From: an uncultured Flavihumibacter sp.
GTDB lineage: Bacteria; Bacteroidota; Bacteroidia; Chitinophagales; Chitinophagaceae
Length of the DNA: 64,000 nucleotides
Direction: 5' to 3'
NCBI GenBank assembly: GCA_902168105.1
Contig: CABHOY010000037.1
Span: forward strand, 31,544-95,543
In this document: piece after piece, positions 29,501 to 37,100 of the stretch
Position numbering within the stretch: position 1 is the stretch's first letter
Layout of the letters: each line of letters begins with the position of its first letter
Made by a program: the position numbers and the translations under genes
The notes under the pieces: generated by a model
What the model was told of the DNA's origin: nothing
Databases searched by the model: none
The model's input: only the letters and a program-made list of their open reading frames with translations

Positions 29501-29706
29501 GGATACAATTGCTAAGTAATGAAGGGATCAAGCAGATAAGAGTTGTAGACATGAACGGGCGTACATGGTCTACACAATTATCACAGGAAGGTAAAATATC
29601 CGGCACTTACGGTATATCGGTAAGTCATTTACCGGCAGGTGTGTATTTCATTCAGCTAACGAATAAGGAGCAGAAAAAGATCTCATTGAAATTCATTAAA
29701 CAATAA
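26539..29706 (+). CDS. Multidomain secreted GH16 beta-glucanase with T9SS signal
   Basis: 1055 residues. After a signal peptide (cut near HAQ, residue 33) comes a GH16 domain (about 35-285) with E153-V-D155-I-L-E158. Two copies of a binding-module-like beta-sandwich follow at about 292-465 and 655-825; each begins YGI-[FY]-[TS]-[DE]-N and ends FY-[FI]-DNVYY. Between them are two bacterial Ig-like domains (about 470-560 and 565-650). A discoidin (F5/8 type C) domain lies at about 835-955 and a T9SS sorting domain at about 975-1055 (LYPNPVVNDRIQLLS to the C-terminus). It is a second beta-1,3-glucan-type hydrolase, secreted to or past the surface. It is not in an operon with the previous genes. 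Confidence 0.93.
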   Translation: MKNPVYPTITLKKSPWITAALCLSLLPFATHAQRQLVWEENFTTTTLNSQTWTYETGDGCNKGNCGWGNAELEYYTNRTENVRIENGTLIIEARREAMGGKPFTSGRIKTAGRMSFKYGSLEARIKVPNVTNGLWPAFWLLGATGGTWPHNGEVDILEMGFAGALAEGRANRTVSAATHWWTENPGGYTGHATYAKDTILQNTQLNDGYHLYKLEWDPQFLTIYLDNSPYYRIGINGGNGFEAFHNPFYIILNLAVGGNYPGIHSAAGVTAPLPGRMEVDYIKLYQDITQGEELVLGSNNAPEGNYGIFTDNTTVNDKVVFGQGADLFLWNNITNITSPAPTPFEGSNVWAFRANAGSWFGLGVANDIKNMSNYAGGSLKFHMKTTSTATFKVGIVADGVEGWVTFNGSNDHGLARDGQWHQVTIPVSEFGTLDLNQVGQLFMFSGDAPAATADFYFDNVYYTGGVSDNPAPKVAITNIANEAVYTTPASISIQTNANDPNGTISKVDFFNGANYLGTVTSAPFNYTWQTSTQAIAKLIAKATDNQNKTTTSQPVTVLVAGPGNTAPQVNITSPTASTPYRKPAKVVINTNITDNGLIYKVEFFNGSTLLGTLTQPPYNFTWENVQPGTYTITAKATDNGKLSTTSAPVTITVQDNKILSNRYGIYSENASITDKLTYGLDANLYVWNNLATISGAAPYEGAQVMGFTAAANNWFGLGVANDVRDLSNFSNGLLKFHFKTSYQGSFRFSVISQNGDQAIQFAAGEQKLGLIRDGQWHEVTIPVSSLTNVDLTTITQAFTFSGDAPAAAASFYIDNVYYIKTDTAVTLTNLALNKPAVVSSYENIVFTSQNAVDGNINTRWSSAFSDPQWIRVDLGADYNINRVKLTWETAAGKDYIVQVSNDTVNWSPLRTVTNNNVLVNDYTGLTGHGRYLRIYGTARTTPYGYSIFELEAYGTLRTGGALLSSSNPVKSAGTWKASLYPNPVVNDRIQLLSNEGIKQIRVVDMNGRTWSTQLSQEGKISGTYGISVSHLPAGVYFIQLTNKEQKKISLKFIKQ

Positions 29707-30015
29707 TCTACAATCACTTAAATATCCGATGCGTTTGCCTATCACCGTTAGGTAAACGCATCGTTCATTTTCTGGTTGGTGCAATAAAATCATCTACTTG
29801 TATTAGTATAACATCAAAAGTTCACTAATAGATAATAGTAGTATCAAACTAATGTTGTAAATTTCGCCGTCAAAAAAAATTAAAAAACCTTATCCTGTAT
29901 TTTATTCACTCAGTCCCTTAAAACCTTTTTCTTAATATCCTTTATTGGTCTAAATCGATTTCTCACAAGAAAACACAAATACAATCTAGTATTCAACAAA
30001 AAACCATTATTCACA
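29707..30015. other. Intergenic with terminator, then promoter region
   Basis: The first part carries the terminator at 29728-29762. The rest is very AT-rich and presumably holds the promoter for the gene at 30016; no box matched the consensus fully (TTGTAAATTTCG near 29856 is the nearest). Confidence 0.4.
29728..29762 (+). terminator. Terminator after the multidomain GH16 gene
   Basis: A 14-base stem (GATGCGTTTGCCTA with TAGGTAAACGCATC, one G-U). Confidence 0.8.
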
Positions 30016-33000
30016 ATGAAGAAAAACCTGCTGCTTAAATTTCACAAGCACATGTTGACTGCGTGCTGTGGAGTAGCCATGTTCCTGGCTAGTACGAGCA
30101 TTGCGTACAGCCAGTTGCCAACTGGTTTCACTCAGAAAAAGTTAACCAACGGTGGTATCGCAGAAGCTACTGCCCTTGCCCATGCTCCGGATGGCAGAAT
30201 TTTTATTGCAGAACGCGGAGGTAACGTTAAGGTATTCCAAAATGGAGCTGTCACTACTGTGCACACTGCACAAACTGTGACTGATGCCGAACAGGGATTA
30301 CTGGGTATTACCCTCCATCCGAATTTTGCAACAAATGGTAAGATCTACATCTTCTACACGAACACGCAGATGACGTACCATTACATTGATGCTTTGACCA
30401 TCACAGCTAACAACCAGGTAACTTCGGTTAACCGGGTTATGCAGCTTGATTCGATCATCAATGGCGCTCACAATGGTGGTGCACTTTTGTTCCGTCAGGG
30501 CTATCTGTATGTTGCTGTGGGAGAAAGTAACTCTGCATCCTGGTCACCGCGCCTGGATACTTACCGCGGTAAGATCCTGCGTTTAACGGAAGACGGGCAA
30601 CCAGCTCCAGGCAACCCTTACTATGACACCCCTGGCGCAAACCGTCAGCAAAGAAGCATCTGGGCACGTGGTCTGAGAAATCCATGGAAAATGGCGCTCG
30701 ACCCATTATCCCAGAAGATCTTTGTAATGGACGTAGGTGGCGATTATGAAGAGATCAATGATGTTACCAATCCAGATCCTGCCAAAGGTTATAACTATGG
30801 CTGGAGTCAGGACGGTAAAACAGGGTCCGGCCAGGCCGCTGGAACTATCACCGGTGCTTACTACTACGACCATAGTAATGACAAGGGTGGTTGCGCCATT
30901 ACATCTGGCGTATTCTTCAATCCACCTGCCACTAACTATCCGCCGGAATACCGTAACAAGTTCTTCTTCACCGACTGGTGCAGGGACTGGTACAGATTTG
31001 TGGACGTGAACAATCTGACACCTCAGTCTCAGTATACTGAGTTTGCACCAAAAGGTTTCACACGTATATTAGGTACAAGTGTTGGCAACGACGGCAACAT
31101 CTACTATATAGAATACGCAAACAATGGTAACTTATGGAGAATTGAATACAATAATAATCAGTCCCCGATTGTCGTAAACCAACCTACCCCTTTAACAGTT
31201 ACAGCAGGAGATCCTGCACAGTTTTCTGTTACAGCTTCAGGTGGCGTACCAATGTCATTCCAATGGCAGAAGAATGGCGTGAATATTCAGGGAGCTACAG
31301 CTGCTACTTATTCTATCGCACAAACAACACGCGCAGACTCAGGTCTGTACCGTTGTGTAGTGATCAATCATATTGACACTGCCATCAGTAATGCGGCAAA
31401 ACTGACAGTTCTGCCTTTCAATGCAAGACCGGTTCCGCACATCCTTACACCAAACGGTGATCTGAAATGGAGCGTTGGTACTATTGTAAGCTTCTCCGGT
31501 AGTGCTACCGATACTGAAGATGGAACACTGCCAGCGTCTGCATATAAATGGGAGGCCCGTTTCTTCCATAAAGACACAGAAACCAGTGAACACTGGCATC
31601 CTGGTCCTACCTTACCTTCAGGTGTTAAAACCGGCTCTTTCACTGCAGACAACCTCGGTGAAAGTTCTCCGAACATCTGGTTCAGACTGTTGCTGACCGT
31701 TACAGATTCCAATGGCCGTACCGGCGTTGACTCTGTAGACATCTATCCTAACAAGATAGGAGTAATGGCGAAAACAAACGTTGATGGACTTCAGATCGTA
31801 TTGGGCAAGGAAGCGCCATCTCCAATTTTCAAGCAGATGGTGATAAACTCCCTCACTACACTTCAGGCTATCACTCCTCAGATACTGGGAGACAGCACAT
31901 ATGAATTCGTATCCTGGGCACATGGTGGTGAGGCTTTACAGTCCATCCGTGTTCCTGAATACGATACGGTATTCGTTGCTACTTACCGCTCGACCGGTTC
32001 CCGTCAGAATCCATTCCCTCTCGGCAACGCGCCAGCTACTATCCCTGGTAAGATCGAGATCGAAAACTTCGACACCGGTGGCGAAGGAATTGCGTACCAT
32101 GATAACAGCACCGCAAACCAGGGCAACCAATATCGTACTAACGAGGGCGTAGACCTGGAAAACTGTAATGAAGGCGGCTTTAACATTGGTTATGTAAATG
32201 GCGGCGAATGGCTGGAGTATTCTGTTAATGTCACTGTTACTGGCAAATACACCTTCTCTGCACGTGTTGCTAACCCAGGTAATGCCAAATCCCTGAACGT
32301 TCTGATGGATGGTCAGGACATCATTGGCAGCGCGGTTACTGTTCCAACTACTGGCGGATTCCAGGCATGGCAGACAGTTAATGCAACTACTACTACATTA
32401 ACTGCCGGTACCCACGTGATCCGCATTCAGCTGAATGATAATGACTTCAACGTAAACTACTTCACCTTCGCACTCGCGATCGGTAATGCTCCTACTGTGA
32501 ATATCACTGCTCCTGCCAATGGTGAAGCGTTCTTAAGCAACGCTGATATCCTGCTCAAAGCTGATGCTGCTGATTCAGACGGTACTGTTAAGAAAGTTGA
32601 ATTCTTCCAGGGTGCTACCAAGATCGGTGAAGACACCACAAGTCCATATCAATATCTGTGGACAGGCGTTCCAGTTGGTGCTTACAGCCTGACTGCAAAA
32701 GCTACCGACAACACGCAGATGACCACGACTTCCGCTCCTGTTGCTATCAACGTAACTAAGGCGGTTACTGAGAAGAGCGTACCAGGCCGTATCGAGGCTG
32801 AAGAATTCGATGCTATGAATGGTATCGGTACTGAAGGTTGCGCGGACATCGGCGGTGGTGAGAACATTGGCTGGGTTGGTACCGGCGACTGGATGGATTA
32901 CAATGTAAATGTTACTGCGGCCGGCACATATAATGTCGCCTTCCGTGTTGCCAGCGCTCCTGGTGGCGGTCAGCTGCAACTGATGTCTGGTACTAACGTA

Positions 33001-33411
33001 CTGACGACTATTGACGTAGCACCTACCGGCGGATGGCAGTCATGGGTTACTGTAAACACTACAGCTACCCTGGCAGCAGGCAGACAAACCCTCCGCGTTT
33101 ACGCATCAAAAGCTGACTTTAACCTGAACTGGTTCGAATTCAGCGCTCCTACACAATTCGGTGGTAAACTGGCTGTTGTTAATCCAGAGCCGGTAATAAA
33201 AGTTTACCCTAACCCGGTAACTGAACTGCTGACCGTAGGTAATGTGAAAAACGACGGTGTGTTCACTGTAACTAACGTTGCGACTTCCCATACCACTACT
33301 ATTAAAGCTGTTAATGGTATCCTGAATGTAGCTAACCTGACGCCAGGTGTTTACATTCTGAAATTTACCAATGCAGGTAAACCAGTAGTGAAGAAGTTTG
33401 TGAAGATGTAA
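30016..33411 (+). CDS. PQQ-dependent sugar dehydrogenase-like protein with CBM6 modules and T9SS signal
   Basis: 1131 residues. After a signal peptide (about 1-33) comes a six-bladed propeller of the soluble glucose/sorbosone dehydrogenase type (about 35-375: EQGLLGITLHPNFATNGKIY, IWARGLRNPWKMALDP, GYNYGWSQDG). An Ig-like domain follows (about 385-470), a PKD/Ig-like stretch (475-600), a CBM6 (about 665-815, GEWLEYSVNVTVTGKYTFSA), a bacterial Ig domain (818-905), a second CBM6 (about 915-1045, GDWMDYNVNVTAAGTYNVAF) and a T9SS sorting domain (1055-1131). The propeller would oxidise sugars using PQQ if cofactor is present; CBM6 modules would tether it to glycan. Catalytic activity is inferred from the family. 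Confidence 0.9.
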   Translation: MKKNLLLKFHKHMLTACCGVAMFLASTSIAYSQLPTGFTQKKLTNGGIAEATALAHAPDGRIFIAERGGNVKVFQNGAVTTVHTAQTVTDAEQGLLGITLHPNFATNGKIYIFYTNTQMTYHYIDALTITANNQVTSVNRVMQLDSIINGAHNGGALLFRQGYLYVAVGESNSASWSPRLDTYRGKILRLTEDGQPAPGNPYYDTPGANRQQRSIWARGLRNPWKMALDPLSQKIFVMDVGGDYEEINDVTNPDPAKGYNYGWSQDGKTGSGQAAGTITGAYYYDHSNDKGGCAITSGVFFNPPATNYPPEYRNKFFFTDWCRDWYRFVDVNNLTPQSQYTEFAPKGFTRILGTSVGNDGNIYYIEYANNGNLWRIEYNNNQSPIVVNQPTPLTVTAGDPAQFSVTASGGVPMSFQWQKNGVNIQGATAATYSIAQTTRADSGLYRCVVINHIDTAISNAAKLTVLPFNARPVPHILTPNGDLKWSVGTIVSFSGSATDTEDGTLPASAYKWEARFFHKDTETSEHWHPGPTLPSGVKTGSFTADNLGESSPNIWFRLLLTVTDSNGRTGVDSVDIYPNKIGVMAKTNVDGLQIVLGKEAPSPIFKQMVINSLTTLQAITPQILGDSTYEFVSWAHGGEALQSIRVPEYDTVFVATYRSTGSRQNPFPLGNAPATIPGKIEIENFDTGGEGIAYHDNSTANQGNQYRTNEGVDLENCNEGGFNIGYVNGGEWLEYSVNVTVTGKYTFSARVANPGNAKSLNVLMDGQDIIGSAVTVPTTGGFQAWQTVNATTTTLTAGTHVIRIQLNDNDFNVNYFTFALAIGNAPTVNITAPANGEAFLSNADILLKADAADSDGTVKKVEFFQGATKIGEDTTSPYQYLWTGVPVGAYSLTAKATDNTQMTTTSAPVAINVTKAVTEKSVPGRIEAEEFDAMNGIGTEGCADIGGGENIGWVGTGDWMDYNVNVTAAGTYNVAFRVASAPGGGQLQLMSGTNVLTTIDVAPTGGWQSWVTVNTTATLAAGRQTLRVYASKADFNLNWFEFSAPTQFGGKLAVVNPEPVIKVYPNPVTELLTVGNVKNDGVFTVTNVATSHTTTIKAVNGILNVANLTPGVYILKFTNAGKPVVKKFVKM

Positions 33412-33434
33412 TTTTTATAGAGGTATTTTTACTG

Positions 33435-33469
33435 AAAGCCGTCTCATTTTATGAGGCGGCTTTTTTTTA
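33435..33469 (+). terminator. Terminator after the sugar dehydrogenase gene
   Basis: A hairpin AAAGCCGTCTCAT / ATGAGGCGGCTTT followed by eight T's. Confidence 0.88.
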
Positions 33470-33514
33470 TTTGGATGTTAAAAATAATTGACGTAATCTT
33501 GCAACCCGTTACAC

Positions 33515-33587
33515 GATTCCGTAGCTCAGTTGGTAGAGCAATACACTTTTAATGTATGGGTCCTGGGTTCGAGTCCCAGCGGGATCA
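33515..33587 (+). tRNA. tRNA-Lys (anticodon TTT)
   Basis: 73 bases form a full cloverleaf: acceptor GATTCCG/CGGGATC, D stem GCTC/GAGC, anticodon stem ATACA/TGTAT with loop CTTTTAA (anticodon at 33548-33550), T stem CTGGG/CCCAG with loop TTCGAGT, discriminator A. CCA is not encoded. A terminator follows at once. Degenerate copies of its 3' end appear downstream (see findings). Confidence 0.97.
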
Positions 33588-33589
33588 CA

Positions 33590-33625
33590 AAAGCCCGGCT
33601 TCGAATAGAAGTCGGGCTTTTTGTT
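33590..33625 (+). terminator. Terminator after tRNA-Lys
   Basis: A 13-base stem (AAAGCCCGGCTTC with GAAGTCGGGCTTT, one G-U) with a T-run. Confidence 0.88.
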
Positions 33626-33965
33626 TGTATTAAATTTGCGTCAGATCTGCAATGAGAGTTAATAATGGATTTATTTTTTGTAGTTCGAGTTGGGGCAAAC
33701 TATCCAGTTAGGTCAACATGGGCCAGTTATCAGACCATCATTTGATTCATTTACGATCTTGCTAACATCATTTATAAAAACTGTTCAACCTTTCTTTTAA
33801 GAAGATTATGTCCTATAATCTTCACTTAAAATATGCCTGAAATTATCGACGACAATATGTGAAGCCATTGTAATAATTATGGATTCTCTTTCCATATATC
33901 AGAACCCTACGTCAGACTATCTGCATAGGTGCCTGCTGATAAGGTATTTTGCTTACATTTAACTT
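33626..33965. other. Intergenic after tRNA-Lys
   Basis: No gene is supported. TAGTTCGAGTTGGGG at about 33680 echoes the T-loop of the tRNA and may be a degenerate fragment. The rest holds the promoter for the gene at 33966. Confidence 0.4.
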
Positions 33966-34751
33966 ATGATGTTATATACAATTGCTTTGCTATTATGTTG
34001 CCTGTTCATCGTATTGTACATGCGCCGTAAAAAGGAAAAGCAGACGAGGAGTCAGGCGCTGGCCAGTATTTATAGCGTTTTACTCAACGAGCATATCCGG
34101 TATTATCAACTCCTGAATGACAAAGAAAAAGCAAGGTTTGAAACATTGGTAAATGAGTTCTTACAATACGTACGTATTGAAGGCGTTGGCACAGAAGTTA
34201 CTGATCTGGACAAAGTCTACATTGCTGCGAGTGCTGTGGTGCCCATCTTTGGTTTTCCTGACTGGAAATATCGTAATCTCACAAACGTTATCCTTTACCC
34301 GGATACCTTTGATCACAATTTCCAGTTTGAAGGCGATGAGAGAAATATATTGGGTATGGTTGGCTCGGGTTATATGAACGGGCAGATGTTACTATCCAGA
34401 GCCGCTCTGATCAAGGCGTTTTCTTCTTCGTCAGGTACCGAACACACGGCTATTCATGAATTCATACATTTACTGGATATGTCAGATGGTGCGACCGATG
34501 GTGTACTTGAAAATCTGATGCGACATGAATATGCTGTACCCTGGTTGAAAATGATGCACGAGGAAATGCGTTGTATTGAGCAGGGACGATCTGATGTTAA
34601 TCCTTATGCATTGACAAATGAAGCAGAGTTTCTGGCGGTGACTTCGGAATATTTCTTTCAGAAACCTGAGAAATTCAAACAGCATCATCCTGAAATGTAT
34701 GCGCAAATGAGCCGGATCTTTGGTCAGACGCCCCCGGAAACAGATAGCTGA
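33966..34751 (+). CDS. M90 family zinc peptidase (MtfA-like) with membrane anchor
   Basis: 261 residues. One N-terminal membrane helix (about 2-20) is followed by an M90 domain. The zinc motif H164-E-F-I-H168 followed by LLDMSDGATDG, and a later glutamate in NEAEFLAVTSEYFFQKP, match MtfA; so do VVPIFGFPDWKYRNLTNVIL and YPDTFD. MtfA of Escherichia coli binds the glucose regulator Mlc and has weak peptidase activity; homologues here lack a known partner. The membrane anchor is common in this phylum. It is the first gene past tRNA-Lys and is followed by an unrelated orphan gene after 161 bases. Confidence 0.9.
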   Translation: MMLYTIALLLCCLFIVLYMRRKKEKQTRSQALASIYSVLLNEHIRYYQLLNDKEKARFETLVNEFLQYVRIEGVGTEVTDLDKVYIAASAVVPIFGFPDWKYRNLTNVILYPDTFDHNFQFEGDERNILGMVGSGYMNGQMLLSRAALIKAFSSSSGTEHTAIHEFIHLLDMSDGATDGVLENLMRHEYAVPWLKMMHEEMRCIEQGRSDVNPYALTNEAEFLAVTSEYFFQKPEKFKQHHPEMYAQMSRIFGQTPPETDS

Positions 34752-34912
34752 CCAGTCTGTTAATATAAAGTCCAAAGGAACCGGCTTTGAATGCCGACTA
34801 TCGGAAAGGTTAACCTATCATCACAAACGGGTGCTGACATCACCATATTAGGGGATTGGCCTGCTAGCAAAAAACAATCATCTTTACGCCATTAGGAACA
34901 ATATGGATTGTT

Positions 34913-35860
34913 ATGATAGGTAATCAATTGCATGAAAGAAACGAAGTGTTGGGCCGACTGGCCGCCAGTGATGTAGCGTCCCTTAAACACAACGAAATTA
35001 ATGCTACTTCACTTGGAGATGAAGTGAAAGCCTTTGGACGTATACGTGAAGTACTTGGGGTCGGTGTTTCGGATGCGAAGCGAAAGTACACGAGAATCAT
35101 AAAAAGACTGCGTGAAGCAGATCTGACTATCAATTTCCTGGCGTACAAGTTCTTCAATACTGCTCCCCAGGGCCCGGGATACAGCAATATTTTTGAAAGG
35201 GCAAAGAAGGGCAGCCCGGATAAATACATGAGGGACCGGGACGATATTGAGGAGAAGCTCTTTGACTATTCTGACCCGTATGGGCAGAAAAGAGGTAGTC
35301 AGGACATTGTTAAGCGAATCAAGTCTCTGGGCAGTTTTGCCGGAGGCAGCAACGCCGACTTTCAGCCTGGCCTGCGCCCCCGTTACGCGGCCCTGAATTA
35401 TGCCGGACTGCACAATGGTGCCGCCAGTATGTATGGATTGTCCTATGTTGTTCTTAAGCCACATATTAAACATAATGCAACATTTGTTCATACGGATTCC
35501 TTTAATCTCGCCAGGGACTTTTATGCAGGAGAAAAAGTGGCTAATTACCATCATCTTCACCGGCTTGTTGTTAACATGGATGAAAATATGCTAAGAGCGC
35601 TGGACGCACACAACGCAGGCCAGAGAGCTACCTTTGCCGGCCATCTTGACGGCGATTGCTATATTGAAACGCAACTGCACAGTGGTGTTAATTTTTATAG
35701 AGATATTGAGATGATCTGTATCGCCCAATCAGAGTTGAATGAAGCGGAACAAAAAACCAGGGCGCTTCCTAAACCCTATGTACCTATTACCAAAGCACAC
35801 CTGAAGTATAATTTCGAACAGTTTGGCAGGCAACATGGTATCAGAATCGCAATTATATGA
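34913..35860 (+). CDS. DUF3626-like protein, possible ADP-ribosyltransferase-type fold
   Basis: 315 residues, cytoplasmic, no signal. The C-terminal part resembles DUF3626 proteins: LRPRYAALNYAG (R155, R157), then GAASMYGLSYVVLKPHI, then THTDSF-like VHTDSFN, then YIETQLHSGVNFYRDIEMIC (E252-T-Q254). The order Arg, then a Ser/Tyr strand, then E-x-Q is the order of catalytic motifs in R-S-E type ADP-ribosyltransferases, but I offer that only as a hypothesis. The N-terminal 120 residues are helical and contain no recognised domain. The gene is alone in an accessory-looking stretch. It could be an effector or toxin-like enzyme; no cognate immunity gene is adjacent. Confidence 0.65.
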   Translation: MIGNQLHERNEVLGRLAASDVASLKHNEINATSLGDEVKAFGRIREVLGVGVSDAKRKYTRIIKRLREADLTINFLAYKFFNTAPQGPGYSNIFERAKKGSPDKYMRDRDDIEEKLFDYSDPYGQKRGSQDIVKRIKSLGSFAGGSNADFQPGLRPRYAALNYAGLHNGAASMYGLSYVVLKPHIKHNATFVHTDSFNLARDFYAGEKVANYHHLHRLVVNMDENMLRALDAHNAGQRATFAGHLDGDCYIETQLHSGVNFYRDIEMICIAQSELNEAEQKTRALPKPYVPITKAHLKYNFEQFGRQHGIRIAII

Positions 35861-36185
35861 TGGGCTGGCATAAATGACAGCTTTTTGTCTGCAGTATGTT
35901 CTGCTCCGCCCCTCTGTTTTAATATATTTTTCATATTGCTTACTTATCATGTCGGCAGTTAGGAGTTTGGTATAGAAGACAATAGCACTAAGTCCCGGAA
36001 TTAGGATAACAAAGTACGAGGATAAGTGAATTGAACGTCTATGACCTTTTTAACATGTAGAGATGTGGCTAGCACAGGATTAAAATTTCTCTTCACAGAT
36101 AATCAGGAATTGAAGTGATATATAATTTATTTATATAATAATAATATTATGCAGTAAATTGAAACCTAAATATAAACGTCACTTT
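35861..36185. other. Intergenic, AT-rich
   Basis: About 325 bases with no supported gene. A very AT-rich tract (36115-36155) directly before the GlsB gene probably includes its promoter. Confidence 0.4.
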
Positions 36186-36422
36186 ATGATTTGGACTATT
36201 ATTATTGGGGGCATAGCTGGCTGGCTGGCTGGGAAACTAATGCGTGGTGAAGGGTTTGGAATAATTGTGGATATTATTGTGGGTCTAGTAGGCGGCTGGC
36301 TGGGTGGCTGGCTTTTTGGCCAACTTGGAATCCATATAGGCAACGGTCTGTTAGGCTCACTGATTGTGGCGTTAGTGGGGGCTATCGTATTAATTTGGCT
36401 TATACGGTTAGTGAAACGATAA
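36186..36422 (+). CDS. GlsB/YeaQ/YmgE family membrane protein
   Basis: I start at ATG 36186 (MIWTIIIGGIAGWLAGKLMR), giving 78 residues, the family length; the frame could be extended to a TTG at 36159 but this adds polar residues ahead of the first helix. Three glycine-rich membrane helices with the family pattern G-G-I-A-G-W-L-A-G-x-[IL]-M-x-G, GLVGGWLGGWLFGQLG and a final VALVGAIVLIWLIRLVKR are seen. The family is stress-induced and found in the inner membrane; its function is unclear (also called transglycosylase-associated). Confidence 0.92.
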   Translation: MIWTIIIGGIAGWLAGKLMRGEGFGIIVDIIVGLVGGWLGGWLFGQLGIHIGNGLLGSLIVALVGAIVLIWLIRLVKR

Positions 36423-36588
36423 GAATGGCTGTTTGTCAGGTAAGTAGTCAACCTCCCATAAAAGACCTCTTTTCTGATTTGCAGGGCTAACGGCTTATAT
36501 AAATGATTTACTGCCTCGAACTTTTATAATACTAATATAACCGTGAGGGTACTACGGGGTGAAGATTTGTGTTAAATCATGCTCAAAG

Positions 36589-36617
36589 CGGTTCGAGTTT
36601 CCGATACCTGGGATCAC
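36589..36617 (+). pseudogene. tRNA 3'-end-like fragment B
   Basis: GGTTCGAGT followed after 11 bases by GGGATCAC repeats the T-loop and acceptor end of tRNA-Lys (GGTTCGAGTCCCAGCGGGATCAC) with an altered middle. A terminator hairpin follows 9 bases later, as it does after the true tRNA. Confidence 0.5.
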
Positions 36618-36625
36618 GAGAGATT

Positions 36626-36660
36626 AAACGCTTCAAGTTGCAAGACTTGGAGCGTTTTTG
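36626..36660 (+). terminator. Hairpin after tRNA-like fragment B
   Basis: A 13-base stem (AAACGCTTCAAGT with ACTTGGAGCGTTT, one G-U) with T5. No gene directly upstream uses it other than the tRNA-like fragment. Confidence 0.75.
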
Positions 36661-36889
36661 TTTTTAGACCTTTCTCATCATACGTTAACTATCAATATTA
36701 ATAAGTTCGAGTCACTTGGGGTTATGATCTCCCATTGACTTTTATGGCAACAAGCTATCAGCGAAGTAAAAACAATTATATCACTGCGAAAAAACAGGCC
36801 TTATCACAACCAAGCACATATTTATTACCTGCTGATTGCTACATATTTAAAAGTATTTGTAGTTGTAGTTACTCAAGAAGCTTAAGTAC

Positions 36890-36990
36890 ATGGACAAGCC
36901 GCACTTATTTATAGGTTCATCAGTGGAAGGCTTATTGCGAATGCAATAAATGAAAGCATCGATCATATTATCGAAACTACAATGGCCTAC
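36890..36990 (+). pseudogene. Remnant of a TIR-like nucleotide-binding protein (frameshifted, truncated)
   Basis: ATG at 36890 opens MDKPHLFIGSSVEGL, the N-terminal signature of the predicted nucleotide-binding proteins with a TIR-like domain (KPxLFIGSSxEGL). The frame then slips by one base near 36930 and continues IANAINESIDHIIETTMAYF, which fits the next helix and strand of the same family (IANAIQxxLDHxxExTxW). After about 36 residues the match ends. Intact members are 200-300 residues and several act in anti-phage signalling. This copy is dead. The identification rests on two adjacent motifs in different frames, so it is likely but not certain. Confidence 0.6.
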
Positions 36991-37100
36991 TTTTTATTAT
37001 TCAATGGTCTAAAAAAGCAGGGTAATTGGCTGGTAAGAGTGATTCACTTTTTACCATATACTATAACTGATATGACACAATTGGCGTTAAATAGAATTCA

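Larger units (their letters stand above)
36423..37100. other. Decayed region with tRNA-like fragments and a broken TIR-like gene
   Basis: No intact gene. It holds a tRNA 3'-end-like fragment and hairpin (36589-36660), another GTTCGAGT near 36705, and the frameshifted remnant at 36890-36990; these are listed separately. The rest is AT-rich without structure I can name. Confidence 0.55.

Noticed and set aside
35009..35560. 183-codon frame antisense to the DUF3626-like gene
   Set aside because: The plus-strand frame has better composition and motif matches; this one has none.
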